A DNA stretch of 30,465 nt from Hyphomicrobium_A sp035517115 (GCA_035517115.1 DATIZL010000048.1:1-30465), one strand, 5' to 3'; shown: positions 7,017-16,089, counted from the first letter of the stretch. Numbers and translations: made by a program. Notes: generated by a model from the letters alone, not told the origin.

Positions 7017-7073
7017 CGTTGCTTGCCGCCGAAAGAGCGATGGTCGCCTTCGAGTCCGCCCGTAAGAAAGCCG

Positions 7074-9086
7074 ATGACCGATCATTCGAAGCAGCGCCAA
7101 TACCGCCAATACATGGTCGAGCACCACATCGCCGCCCGCGGCGTGCGCTCGCCTCTCGTGCTGCAGGCCATGGGGACGGTGCCGCGCGAGGAATTCCTGC
7201 CCTCTCACCTGCGCGAGTACGCCTACGAGGACACGCCGTTGCCGATCGGCGAGGAGCAGACGATCTCCCAGCCCTACATCGTTGCGTTCATGACGGAAGC
7301 GCTCGGGTTGTCGGGCGGCGAGAAGGTGCTCGAGATCGGCGCCGGCTCCGGCTATGCCGCGGCCGTCCTCTCCAAGATCGCCGGCGAAGTCTACACGGTC
7401 GAGCGCATCGGCGAACTCGCGGCCAAGGCCTCCGAGAGGCTGGCCGACCTCGGCTATCAAAATGTGCATGTGCTGCATGCCGACGGCACGCGCGGATGGC
7501 CCGAGCACGCCCCCTACGATGCCATCATCGTGGCGGCAGGCGGACCGGAGGTGCCAAAGTCGCTGAAGCAGCAGCTCAAGGTCGGCGGGCGCATGGTCAT
7601 CCCCGTCGGCACCGATCCGCGCGCCCAAGAGCTGGTGCGGCTTACGCGCGTCAGCGAGGATGAGTTCAAGTCGGAGGACATCGCCGACGTGCGCTTCGTC
7701 CCTCTGCTCGGCGAGGAGGGATGGGCGGAGGGTCCGGCCGCGCGGCGCCCGGCACGTCCGCCGCGCGAGCGGGGTACCGATCGAGCGTTGATCGACGCGC
7801 TAGCCGCCAATGCGGAGCCGTTCGGCTCGACCGATCTCGCCGATCTGCGGCCGCTTCTGCGCCGCATCGGCGAGGCGCGCCTCGTGCTGATCGGGGAGGC
7901 GACGCACGGCACCTCGGAATTCTACCGCATGCGCGAGAAGCTCACGCGCGCCCTCATCACCGAGAAGGGGTTCCGCTTCGTCGCCATCGAGGGCGACTGG
8001 CCCGACGTCGCACGCATCGACCACTACGTGCGTCATTTCGAGTTTCCGCCTTCGGAATGGACCGCGTTCGCCCGCTTCCCCACGTGGATGTGGCGCAACC
8101 ACGAGGTCAGGGCCTTTGTCGATTGGCTGCGCGCGCACAATGCCGAGACCGAGCCCGGCCGGCGCGCGGCGTTCCATGGGCTCGACCTCTACAGCCTTCA
8201 CAACTCCATCCGCTCGGTGCTCGACTACCTCGACGACATCGATCCCCGCACCGCGAAGGTCGCGCGCGAGCGCTATGGATGCCTCACGCCGTGGCAGTCG
8301 GATCCTGCCACCTATGGGCGTGCGGCGCTGACGGGCAGCTACCGTTCCTGCGAGAACGAGGTCGCGCTGATGCTCGCCGGCATCCTAGCTCGCCGGCGCG
8401 AGTATGCGCTGCGCGATGGCGAGCGCTATTTCGATGCCGTGCAGAATGCGCGGCTGGTGGCGAACGCGGAGCGCTATTACCGGACCATGTACTACGGGTC
8501 GCGCGCGTCTTGGAACTTGCGCGATTCTCACATGTTCGGGACGCTGAAGACGCTGCTCGATTTCTATGGCCCCGACAGCAAGGCGGTCGTCTGGGCGCAC
8601 AACTCGCATCTCGGCGACGCATCCGCCACAGAGATGTCCATCCGCGGCGAGCACAACTTGGGTCAGCTGTGCCGGCGCGCGTACGGCAACGGCGCCTACC
8701 TGATCGGCTTTGGAACCGACCGGGGCACGGTGGCGGCGGCGTCCGAATGGGACGGTCCCATGCAGGTCATGTCCGTCCGGCCGGCGGTGGCGAAGAGCTA
8801 TGAGCGGCAATTCCATGTCGCCGCGGGGGAAATGGGTGAGCCGCGTTTCCTGCTTCCCATGCGCGGCAAGGGTTCTGCGCTCATCGAGAGCCTCGCCACG
8901 CCTCGCCTGGAGCGTGCCATCGGGGTGATCTATCGGCCCGAGACCGAGCTTGCGAGCCATTATTTCCAGGCCGTTCTCCCGCGCCAGTTCGATGAATACA
9001 TCTGGTTCGACGAGACGCAGGCCGTCACACCTATTGCGACAAGAGACCTCGAAGGCATGCCGGAAACCTATCCCTTCGGGCTCTGA
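7074..9086 (+). CDS. Fusion protein: protein-L-isoaspartate O-methyltransferase + erythromycin esterase-like domain
   Basis: A 670-residue cytosolic protein with two enzyme domains. Residues 1-215 are a canonical PCMT: TISQPYIVAFMTEAL (64-78) is the substrate loop, VLEIGAGSGYAAAVL (85-99) is SAM motif I, and the domain ends at RFVPLLGEEGW. A Pro/Arg-rich linker (about 217-236) leads to an erythromycin esterase-like domain (about 237-660). That domain carries GEATHGTSEFYRMREKL (274-290, with the family Glu and His), AIEGDWPDV and a WAHNSHLGD motif. The esterase family hydrolyses macrolide lactones in resistance enzymes; for chromosomal fusions like this the substrate is unknown. The ATG at 7074 follows a modest AAGAAAG site. 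Two exact FNR-like boxes precede it and chaB follows 58 bp downstream. Confidence 0.88.
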   Translation: MTDHSKQRQYRQYMVEHHIAARGVRSPLVLQAMGTVPREEFLPSHLREYAYEDTPLPIGEEQTISQPYIVAFMTEALGLSGGEKVLEIGAGSGYAAAVLSKIAGEVYTVERIGELAAKASERLADLGYQNVHVLHADGTRGWPEHAPYDAIIVAAGGPEVPKSLKQQLKVGGRMVIPVGTDPRAQELVRLTRVSEDEFKSEDIADVRFVPLLGEEGWAEGPAARRPARPPRERGTDRALIDALAANAEPFGSTDLADLRPLLRRIGEARLVLIGEATHGTSEFYRMREKLTRALITEKGFRFVAIEGDWPDVARIDHYVRHFEFPPSEWTAFARFPTWMWRNHEVRAFVDWLRAHNAETEPGRRAAFHGLDLYSLHNSIRSVLDYLDDIDPRTAKVARERYGCLTPWQSDPATYGRAALTGSYRSCENEVALMLAGILARRREYALRDGERYFDAVQNARLVANAERYYRTMYYGSRASWNLRDSHMFGTLKTLLDFYGPDSKAVVWAHNSHLGDASATEMSIRGEHNLGQLCRRAYGNGAYLIGFGTDRGTVAAASEWDGPMQVMSVRPAVAKSYERQFHVAAGEMGEPRFLLPMRGKGSALIESLATPRLERAIGVIYRPETELASHYFQAVLPRQFDEYIWFDETQAVTPIATRDLEGMPETYPFGL

Positions 9087-9144
9087 CCTCGGGGCTCGTC
9101 TCCGGCTCGAAACGAGGACGTCGCGCACTTAAGAGGAGGCGCAA

Positions 9145-9363
9145 ATGCCCTACGCAACGAATGCAGCCCTTCCTGCCTCGGTCAGGAGCCATCTCCCCGG
9201 ACACGCGCAAGACATCTACCGCGCAGCCTTCAACCACGCCTTTGCCGCGCATGCGGGCGACCCGCGGCAGGAGGAGGCCGCGCACCGCATCGCTTGGGCG
9301 GCCGTCAAGCGCGAATATGTGAAGGCCGGCGATGCTTGGGTGCCGCAGACGAAGTTTCCCTAG
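9145..9363 (+). CDS. ChaB-family small protein
   Basis: A 72-residue protein of the ChaB family, whose members are often annotated as cation transport regulators but whose real function is unclear. The family pattern is complete: MPYATNAALPASVRSHLPGH, AQDIYRAAFNHAFAAH, then EEAAHRIAWAAVKREYVKAG and a C-terminal W. The start has a strong GAGGAGG six bases upstream. It is probably co-transcribed with the fusion gene 58 bp before it and ends at the hairpin at 9369-9388. Confidence 0.88.
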   Translation: MPYATNAALPASVRSHLPGHAQDIYRAAFNHAFAAHAGDPRQEEAAHRIAWAAVKREYVKAGDAWVPQTKFP

Positions 9364-9368
9364 CGGGC

Positions 9369-9388
9369 TCGCGCGCACGAGCGCGCGA
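9369..9388 (+). terminator. Probable intrinsic terminator after chaB
   Basis: TCGCGCG and CGCGCGA form a 7-bp GC-rich stem around a 6-nt loop, starting six bases after the chaB stop and followed by AATTT. The T-run is short, so strength is uncertain. Confidence 0.5.
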
Positions 9389-9442
9389 AATTTAGGGCCT
9401 GCGTCCTCGTTATGGCTGCTGACAGGAGCTCGCATCCCTCAA

Positions 9443-9456
9443 TTGACAAGGATCAT
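9443..9456. promoter_or_regulatory. Near-consensus FNR/FixK box before the yhiI-rbbA-yhhJ operon
   Basis: TTGACAAGGATCAT matches TTGAY-N4-RTCAA except at the last base. It lies in the 224-bp gap between chaB and the HlyD-type gene, centred at 9449.5 and 138 bp before the ATG at 9588. Nothing else is evident in that gap. Confidence 0.4.
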
Positions 9457-9587
9457 GGTTGGGGCATTGCTTCTGTAGTAACAAACTAGCGCGCGGCAAC
9501 CTGCGTCACGGAGCCGCCAAGAACCCCAAAAAAACCGCGTGTCGGGAGGACGCCTCGGAGCCTGCAGGTGCGGAGAAGAATCCGATT

Positions 9588-10706
9588 ATGAGCAAGACCG
9601 AGACGACCGGCAGCCCGTCAGAGCTGACGGATCGCACAACGCCTCCAGCGGCCGCGAACCTCCCTGCGGTCGTGCCGCGCCAAGAACTTCCGGCCGCCGC
9701 CCCGAGCTCCCGGCTCAGCGTCTGGTCGAAAGGGCGGCGCAGAACGGCCGCGCTCATGCTGGCGCTCGCCGGCGTTGCCATTGCCGGCGGCCTCTACTGG
9801 TGGACCCATCGCGCCCCCTCGCTCCCGCCCGGGATCGCCTACGGCAACGGACGCCTCGAGGCGGACCCGATCGACATCGCCACCAAGTTCGCCGGGCGCA
9901 TCTACGAGCTCAAGGTCGACGAAGGCGACATGGTGAAGGCCGGCCAGGTGGTGGCCGTGATGGACACGCGTGACCTCGCCGCCTCGCTGAAGAAGGCGGA
10001 AGCCACCGTCGAGCAGGCACGCAAGGCCGTGGCCGAGGCCAACGCCAATATCGAGCAGGCGCAGAGCCAAGTCACCTTCGCCAGCCAGGAGATGGAGCGC
10101 GCGCGCAAGCTCGTCGAGCAGGGATGGACAACGCGCGAGACGTTCGATCAGCGCCGGCAGCAGCTCGATGCGGCGCAAGCTCTGGCGACAGCCGCCCGGG
10201 CTAGGATGATCCAGGCGGAGCACGCTCTCGACGCCGCGACGCACGACGTTGAGCTCTACCAAGTCAACATCGCCGACAACACGCTCGTGGCGCCGCGCGA
10301 CGGCCGCATCGAATACAGAATCGCCAACGTGGGCGAGGTACTGCCCGCAGGCGGCAAGGTCTTCACGATGCTCGACATCGCCTACGTCTATATGGACATC
10401 TACCTCCCGACCGCGGAGGCGGACCGCGTCAAGATCGGCAACGACGCGCGCATCCTGCTCGACGCTTTTCCCGACCGGCCGATACCCGCGAAGGTGAGCT
10501 ACATGGCGAGCCAGGCTCAATTCACGCCCAAGATGGTCGAGACCCAAACCGAGCGCGAGAAGCTCATGTTTCGCATCCGCGTGCGCATCGATCCCGACCG
10601 CTCGCGCGCCCACGCCGATGCCGTGCGCAGCGGCTTACCCGGCGTCGCCTACGTGAAGTTCGATCCGAAATTGGCGTGGCCGGAGCGGCTGCAAGGAAAG
10701 CCGTGA
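9588..10706 (+). CDS. yhiI: HlyD-family periplasmic adaptor (YhiI-like)
   Basis: A 372-residue membrane fusion protein that would link an inner membrane ABC exporter to an outer membrane channel. A cytoplasmic N-terminus of about 55 residues is followed by one membrane helix (ALMLALAGVAIAGGLYWW). Next come a biotinyl-lipoyl-like half (GRIYELKVDEGDMVKAGQVV), a long coiled-coil hairpin (EATVEQARKAVAEANANIEQ onward) and the second half with DNTLVAPRDGRIEY. The ATG at 9588 is chosen for GGAGAAG nine bases upstream; the open frame extends about 43 codons further without a good site. The stop is two bases before the rbbA-like ATG, so it heads a three-gene operon equivalent to yhiI-rbbA-yhhJ of E. 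coli. Confidence 0.87.
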   Translation: MSKTETTGSPSELTDRTTPPAAANLPAVVPRQELPAAAPSSRLSVWSKGRRRTAALMLALAGVAIAGGLYWWTHRAPSLPPGIAYGNGRLEADPIDIATKFAGRIYELKVDEGDMVKAGQVVAVMDTRDLAASLKKAEATVEQARKAVAEANANIEQAQSQVTFASQEMERARKLVEQGWTTRETFDQRRQQLDAAQALATAARARMIQAEHALDAATHDVELYQVNIADNTLVAPRDGRIEYRIANVGEVLPAGGKVFTMLDIAYVYMDIYLPTAEADRVKIGNDARILLDAFPDRPIPAKVSYMASQAQFTPKMVETQTEREKLMFRIRVRIDPDRSRAHADAVRSGLPGVAYVKFDPKLAWPERLQGKP

Positions 10707-10708
10707 AC

Positions 10709-13450
10709 ATGGCGGGAACCGGCCGCGCGATCGCCCGCCTCGAAGGCCTCACGCACCGACACGCTGGCACACTGGCTCTCGACGCCCTCTCGCTCGAGAT
10801 CCCGGGCGACTGCCTCGTCGGTCTGATCGGCCCCACGGCGTCGGCAAGTCGTCGCTGCTGGGGATCGTCGCCGGCGCCAAGCGCATCCAGCAAGGCAAAG
10901 TCGAGGTGCTCGGCGGCGACATGGCCGACAGCCGCCATCGCTCGGCCATCTGCCCGCGCGTCGCCTATATGCCGCAGGGGCTCGGCAAGAACCTCTATGC
11001 CGACTTGAGCGTGCGGGAGAACATCGAGTTCTTCGCCCGCCTTTTCGGCCAGGACCGCGACGAGCGCGAACGGCGCATCGCGAGCTTGCTCGCCAGCACC
11101 GGGCTTGCGCCGTTCGACGATCGCCTGGCGAAGAACCTGTCGGGAGGAATGCGTCAGAAGCTCGGGCTGTGTTGCTCGCTGATCCACGATCCCGACCTCC
11201 TGATCCTCGATGAGCCGACGACGGGCGTTGATCCGCTTTCGCGGCGTCAGTTTTGGGAGCTCATCGCGCGAATGCGCCGGCGCCGGCGGGGCATGAGCGT
11301 CCTCATCGCCACCGCCTACATGGAGGAGGCCGAGCAATTCGACTGGCTCATCGTCATGCATGCCGGCCGCATCCTCGCCGTGGGAAGCCCGGCCGACCTC
11401 AAAAAGGAGACGGGGGCACGATCGATCGAAGGCGTGTTCATCGCCTTGCTTCCTCCGGAGCTGAGAGCACGCCACCGCGTGTTGACGATTCCGCCGCGCG
11501 ACGCCGACGACCACGACGCCGTGATCGTCGCGCGCAATCTCACCCGCCGGTTCGGAACGTTCACGGCCGTCGACCGCGTGAACTTCGAGATCGAGCGCGG
11601 CGAGCTGTTCGGGTTCGTGGGCTCCAACGGATGCGGCAAGACGACGACCATGAAAATGCTGACCGGCCTGTTGCCGGCAAGCGAGGGCACGGCGACTCTG
11701 CTCGGAGTTCCGATCGACGCCGGTGACATGCGCTCGCGCACCCGCGTCGGCTACATGTCGCAATCGTTCTCGCTCTACACGGAGCTCACCGTCCGCCAGA
11801 ACCTCGACCTGCACGCACGCCTGTTTCAGCTGCCCAGGGACAAGGCCGCGAATCGGATCGCCGAGCTCATCGCCCGCTTCGGACTGACGGACTACGTAGA
11901 CCAGCTTGCCGCCGATTTGCCGCTGGGCATCCGGCAGCGGCTGTCGCTGGCGGTCGCCGTCGTGCACGAGCCCGAGCTGCTCATCCTCGATGAGCCGACG
12001 TCCGGCGTCGACCCTTTGGCCCGCGACAGCTTCTGGGAGCTGCTGATCGACCTCTCGCGGCGGCAGGGCGTGACGATCTTCGTCTCCACGCATTTCATGA
12101 ACGAGGCAGCGCGCTGCGATCGCGTGTCGCTGATGGACGCCGGGCGCGTGCTGGCGACCGACACGCCTGCAAACCTCGTGCGCGCGCGCGGCGCTGCCTC
12201 GCTCGAGGATGCGTTCATCGGCTTCCTCGAGGAGGCAAACGGATCTCGGGCCCTCTTGGCGCATGAGGGCGGCGAAGGCGCCGAGCTCGTCCCCGTTGCC
12301 GCGCCGGCGGAGGCCAAAGAGCCGCCCTTCAGTCCCCGGCGCATGCTTGCCTACACCATCCGTGAATCGCTCGAGTTGATGCGCGACCCCATCCGGCTCG
12401 GCTTTGCGCTCTTGGGAACCGCCTTTCTCATGCTGATCTTCGGCTTCGGCATCACGACCGACGTCAACTCACTGACTTTCGCCGCCCTCGACCGCGACAA
12501 CACCTACGAGAGCCGCGCCTACCTCGAGGAGCTACGCGGGCTCGCGCTATTTCGTCGAGGCGCCGCCGCTCAAGGACGCAAAGGATCTGCAGGATCGTTT
12601 AAAGAGCGGCCAGGTCGCCGCCACTCTCGAGATCCCGGTGGGGTTCGGCCGCGACGTGAAGCGCGAACGCCCGACCGAGGTCAGCGCCTGGATCGACGGC
12701 GCCATGCCGTTCCGCGCCGAGACCATCCGCGGCTATCTGGAGGGGGCGCATCAACAGTATCTCTCCGACCCCGCCATTCGCGGCAAGGGCGAGGCCTCGG
12801 CGCCGCTCGCCCGGACGGAGATCCGCTTCCGCTACAATCAGGATTTCGACAGCATCTACGCCATGGTTCCATCGACGATCGCCATGCAGCTCGCGCTCAT
12901 ACCGGCGATCCTCATGGCGCTCGCCATCGTGCGCGAGAAGGAGCTGGGGTCGATCACCAACCTCTACGTGACCCCGGTCACCCGCCTCGAGTTTCTGCTC
13001 GGCAAGCAGCTGCCGTACGTCGCGGTGGCGATGATCAACTTCGCCCTCCTGCTCACGATGGCGCTCCTCGTCTTCAAGGTGCCATTGAAGGGCAGCTTTC
13101 TCGTGCTGATCCTCGGCGCGCTCATCTACGTCACGGCGACCACCGCCTATGGCATGCTGATTTCGACGTTCACGCGCACGCAGATCGCGGCCCTGTTCGG
13201 AACCGCCATCCTGACCGTCCTCCCGGCCACCATGTTCTCAGGGATGATGACGCCCGTTTCCTCGCTGACGGGCCTCGGCGCCGTCATGGGGCGCCTGTTC
13301 CCCATGGCCTACTTCGTCCCCATCAGCGTGGGAACGTTCACCAAAGGCTTGGGCTTCGCCGATCTCGCCGGCTATCTGGGGGCTCTCGCACTGTTCGTCC
13401 CGGGCCTCACGCTCTTGAGCCTCGTCCTGCTCCCAAAACAGGAGAAGTGA
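10709..13450 (+). pseudogene. rbbA: RbbA-like ABC transporter (two ATPase domains + permease), with two frameshifts
   Basis: Read across two frameshifts this is a protein of about 913 residues, close to E. coli RbbA. NBD1 has LSGGMRQKLGL and LLILDEPTTGVDP. NBD2 has Walker A GSNGCGKTTT, the degenerate signature LPLGIRQRLSL and LLILDEPTSGVDP. An ABC-2 permease follows, with six or so membrane segments. Frame one (from ATG 10709) breaks at about 10834 inside Walker A of NBD1, where one base is missing: GGC CCC then ACGGCGTCGGCAAG, expected to read GP-x-GVGKS. The middle frame breaks at about 12538-12541, where one extra G turns RGSRYFVE into RGLALF. The two shifts cancel, and the gene ends in the original frame at 13450. 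As written no full protein is made; the strong conservation of all three parts suggests recent damage or sequence error. Confidence 0.85.
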
Positions 13451-13459
13451 GGAAGTCCC

Positions 13460-14584
13460 GTGCGCATGCTCTCCAACATCTTCTGGCTCGGAACCAAAGA
13501 GCTGCGCAGCTTCTTCAGCGATTGGGTCCTGCTCGGGCTCGTCGTCTACTCGTTCTCGATCGCCGTGATCGCGCAGGCGCGCAGCAACGCGCAGGAGCTG
13601 CACAACGCCTCCATCGCCATCGTCGATGAGGACAACTCTCAGCTTTCCCAGCACATCGCCCACGCGTTCCTGCCCCCCTACTTCAAGACGCCGCAGTACG
13701 TGGGGGAGAGCGACATCAACCGGCTGATGAACACGGGCCAGTTCACCTTCATCATCGACATCCCGCCCAACTTCGAGCGCGACGTGCGTGCCGGGCGCAG
13801 CCCCGCCCTGCAAGTCAATGTCGATGCGACCGCCATGGTGCAAGCCGGCATAGGCTCAGGCTATGCGACCGAGATCATAGCGACCGAGGTCAACAACTAC
13901 ATCTCGCGCACAGAGGGCAAAACCGTGCCGCCCATAAATCTCGTCGTGCGCATCGCCTTCAATCCCAACGTCATGACGGCTTGGTTCACCAGCGTGATGG
14001 GCATCATCAACAGCGTGACCATGCTTGCGATCATCCTCGCCGGCGCCGCCGTCGTGCGTGAGCGCGAGCACGGCACCATGGATCACCTGCTCGTCATGCC
14101 GCTCACTCCCTTCGAGATCGCCATGTCGAAGATCTGGGCGAACGCGCTCGTCATTACCGTCGCGGTCGGACTGTCGCTCGCCATCGTCGTCAAGGGGCTG
14201 CTCGGCGTGCCCATCGCGGGCTCGATACCCCTGTTCCTGTGCGGGACGGCCATCTACCTCTTCTTCTCCACCGCCATCGGAATCTTTCTCGCCACCATCG
14301 CGCGCACCATGCCTCAGCTGGGGCTGCTGTACATTCTCGTTGCCGTCCCGTTGAACTTGCTCTCGGGCAGCAATACGCCGCTCGAGAGCATGCCGCCGCT
14401 CCTGCGCACGCTCATGCAGACATCGCCGTCGACGCATTTCGTCGCCTTCGCGCAGGCTATCCTCTATCGCGGTGCCGGCTTCGACATCGTCTGGCCGCGC
14501 TTCCTCTTGGTGGGCGTGATCGGCGCCCTCTTCCTCGGCTTGGCGCTGCTGCGTTTCCGCCGCGTGGCCGCAGAGGCGAGCTAG
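13460..14584 (+). CDS. yhhJ: ABC-2 type permease, YhhJ-like
   Basis: A 374-residue inner membrane permease: one N-terminal helix, a large extracytoplasmic domain (about residues 45-170), then five to six membrane segments. It follows E. coli YhhJ closely in its landmark segments, for example NIFWLGTKELRSF at the start, GQFTFIIDIPPNFERDV, VREREHGTMDHLLVMPLTPF, GVPIAGSIPLFL and HFVAFAQAILYRGAGFDIVW. GTG at 13460 with GAGGAAG just upstream is preferred; ATG at 13466 is possible. It starts nine bases after the rbbA-like stop, completing the operon. The substrate of this exporter type is not established. Confidence 0.88.
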   Translation: MRMLSNIFWLGTKELRSFFSDWVLLGLVVYSFSIAVIAQARSNAQELHNASIAIVDEDNSQLSQHIAHAFLPPYFKTPQYVGESDINRLMNTGQFTFIIDIPPNFERDVRAGRSPALQVNVDATAMVQAGIGSGYATEIIATEVNNYISRTEGKTVPPINLVVRIAFNPNVMTAWFTSVMGIINSVTMLAIILAGAAVVREREHGTMDHLLVMPLTPFEIAMSKIWANALVITVAVGLSLAIVVKGLLGVPIAGSIPLFLCGTAIYLFFSTAIGIFLATIARTMPQLGLLYILVAVPLNLLSGSNTPLESMPPLLRTLMQTSPSTHFVAFAQAILYRGAGFDIVWPRFLLVGVIGALFLGLALLRFRRVAAEAS

Positions 14585-14682
14585 CGTGCCGCCGAATGAC
14601 CTGCATCAAGGCCCGTGCCGCGACGGGCCGCTATCAGCAAAGAGCGCTGGCCACGGCGCTCACAATGGTCATGGAGGACATT

Positions 14683-14919
14683 ATGGGTCGTATCCTGATT
14701 TTCGCCGCCGCTTTGGCGCTTATGGGCCAGCTAACGGCGGAGCCGTCGCAGGCCGGCAGCGCGAGCCTGCTCCTCGGTGCCACAACGCCGTCCGCCCAAG
14801 GCTCTCTCACCCAGCCGGTCCGTTGGCGCTCTTGCGAGTTTTGGCGCGACCGCTGCGCCTGGCGTTGGGGTCCGGGCACGTGGCGGTTTGCGCGCTGCAT
14901 GTGGCGCCACGGTTGCTGA
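14683..14919 (+). CDS. Small secreted Cys/Trp-rich protein
   Basis: A 78-residue precursor with a clean signal peptide (ILIFAAALALMGQLTAEPSQ, cleavage near AGS at about 24-26). The mature part of about 53 residues ends in a basic segment dense in Trp, Arg and Cys. It contains four Cys and six Trp across the last 33 residues, and closes with WRFARCMWRHGC. Similar short tails ending in RxGC occur in small exported proteins of Hyphomicrobiales; no function is known. The ATG at 14683 has GGAGG five bases upstream. It lies 98 bp after yhhJ and ends just before a hairpin, so it may be the last gene of the export operon. Confidence 0.65.
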   Translation: MGRILIFAAALALMGQLTAEPSQAGSASLLLGATTPSAQGSLTQPVRWRSCEFWRDRCAWRWGPGTWRFARCMWRHGC

Positions 14920-14934
14920 GCGCGAGGCTCGAGG

Positions 14935-14961
14935 GCCAAGCCCCAGGCGAAGGGGCTTGGC
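14935..14961. terminator. Terminator-like hairpin between convergent genes
   Basis: GCCAAGCCCC and GGGGCTTGGC form a perfect 10-bp stem with a 7-nt loop between the Cys-rich protein gene and usp, which converge here. Neither side has a T-run, so it may act as an RNA-stabilising stem or a Rho-assisted end. Confidence 0.5.
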
Positions 14962-14977
14962 TCGAAGGCCAACACAA

Positions 14978-15415
14978 TCAGCGGCAAATGAGGACTGGTA
15001 CTTTGGCGCGCGTCAGCACCTCGGTTGCTTGGCTGCCGAGCAAGAGCTTGGCGATCCCGCGGCGCCCATGCGAGCCCATCACGATGAGGTCGCAGCCTGC
15101 TTCCTCGGCCGCCTCGAGTATCCCGTCGGCAGGAAAGCGGTCGCGTACGTGCGCGGTCCTGCACTGAACGCCGGCTGCCTCCGCGGCTTCGTCGACCTCC
15201 GCTAGAATGCGGGCGGCTTCCTTTGCGCAGATCCGCTCGAAGTCCTCGACGGTCGGGGCAAACACCATCTCGCCCAATACGGCCTCGCTTCTAGGCTCGG
15301 TGACGGTGATAACGGTGACGTTGGCCGCAAGCGCCCTCGCCAGCGCAAGCCCGTCGTGCAGCGCCTTTCTCGCGATCTCCGACCCGTCGGTCGCTATGAG
15401 AATGTTCTTGTACAT
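14978..15415 (-). CDS. Universal stress protein (UspA family)
   Basis: A 145-residue single-domain USP: it opens MYKNILIATDGSEIARKAL and ends with the nucleotide-binding motif GSHGRRGIAKLLLGSQATEV followed by VPVLI. The G-x2-G-x9-G-S arrangement places it in the ATP-binding class. Such proteins accumulate in stress and low oxygen and regulate survival rather than catalyse a known reaction. It lies just downstream of the nitroreductase gene (15 bp from that gene's ancestral stop) with AAGGGG before its ATG. It is therefore expected to be read from the promoter with the FNR-like box at 16090-16103. Confidence 0.92.
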   Translation of the reverse strand: MYKNILIATDGSEIARKALHDGLALARALAANVTVITVTEPRSEAVLGEMVFAPTVEDFERICAKEAARILAEVDEAAEAAGVQCRTAHVRDRFPADGILEAAEEAGCDLIVMGSHGRRGIAKLLLGSQATEVLTRAKVPVLICR

Positions 15416-15465
15416 GGCGCCCCTTGTGGCTTACGCGGCTGGGAAACCAACGCTTTGCGCGGCGA

Positions 15466-16029
15466 TCACGCGTTGCTCGGCCGCAGCCGCAATACCTTGG
15501 CAAGCTGTTTACGGTCCACGAGGCCGCGCACAACCGTCGCAAGCCCTTCGGATGCACAAAAGAGATAAACATTTTGGGCAATAAACCCGGTATCGATGGC
15601 CGAATAGAAGCGCTGCTCGGTGCGGTCCTGCGCATCCATGCGCGCTAAATCGGCCACGTAGACGAGGTTTACCGGCGCCGCCCCCACGAAATCCTGCATG
15701 CCGGTTGCGGCCCGGATGTCCTCATCAATGACCGTATGAAGCGCGTGCCGGCGCGGCTCGTAGACATAGGTGCCGTCGTGCATGGCGACATAGATGTCGA
15801 TCTCCTGCCAGTTGCGTGCCGAGGGAGCCGTCCTGTGCCCGTCGCTGCGATTCACACCAAAAGCGGCCCAAAGCAGATTTGACATCGTCTGCGCCCCGAG
15901 CTCCTCGCCTCGGAACTCGCGCGTCGAACGCCGCATGCTCAGCACATCGAGCAGGGGCTTGCCTCCGGACCTCCTCGGGGCAGGCAACTCGATGAGCCCC
16001 GTCGCCTCCGGCTTCCGCAGCGGCTGCAT
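15466..16029 (-). CDS. Nitroreductase family protein, 3' end frameshifted
   Basis: An FMN-dependent nitroreductase-like protein of the SagB/ThcOx-related type, 187 residues as it stands. Family marks are LLDVLSMRRSTREFRGEEL, LLWAAFGVNR, RTAPSARNWQEIDIYVA, and the dinucleotide-contact region GFIAQNVYLFCASEGLATVV. AAGGAG sits six bases before ATG at 16029, so this start is preferred to ATG at 16056. The reading frame ends early with RPSNA; one base before, the other frame continues QRVIAAQSVGFPAA to a stop at 15431, matching the usual family end. The lost base is near 15475-15476. The effect may be mild because only the last 14 or so residues change. It is operonic with usp. Confidence 0.85.
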   Translation of the reverse strand: MQPLRKPEATGLIELPAPRRSGGKPLLDVLSMRRSTREFRGEELGAQTMSNLLWAAFGVNRSDGHRTAPSARNWQEIDIYVAMHDGTYVYEPRRHALHTVIDEDIRAATGMQDFVGAAPVNLVYVADLARMDAQDRTEQRFYSAIDTGFIAQNVYLFCASEGLATVVRGLVDRKQLAKVLRLRPSNA

Positions 16030-16089
16030 TGTCGTCTCCTTAGTCATGCTGGCCATGTAAAAAACTAGGAGCGGCTCGGCTGGCCGGCT

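Noticed and set aside
6717..7073. 119-codon N-terminal extension of the methyltransferase-esterase fusion
   Set aside because: It would run through the FNR-like boxes and the tandem palindrome, has no domain, and the PCMT domain begins properly at 7074.
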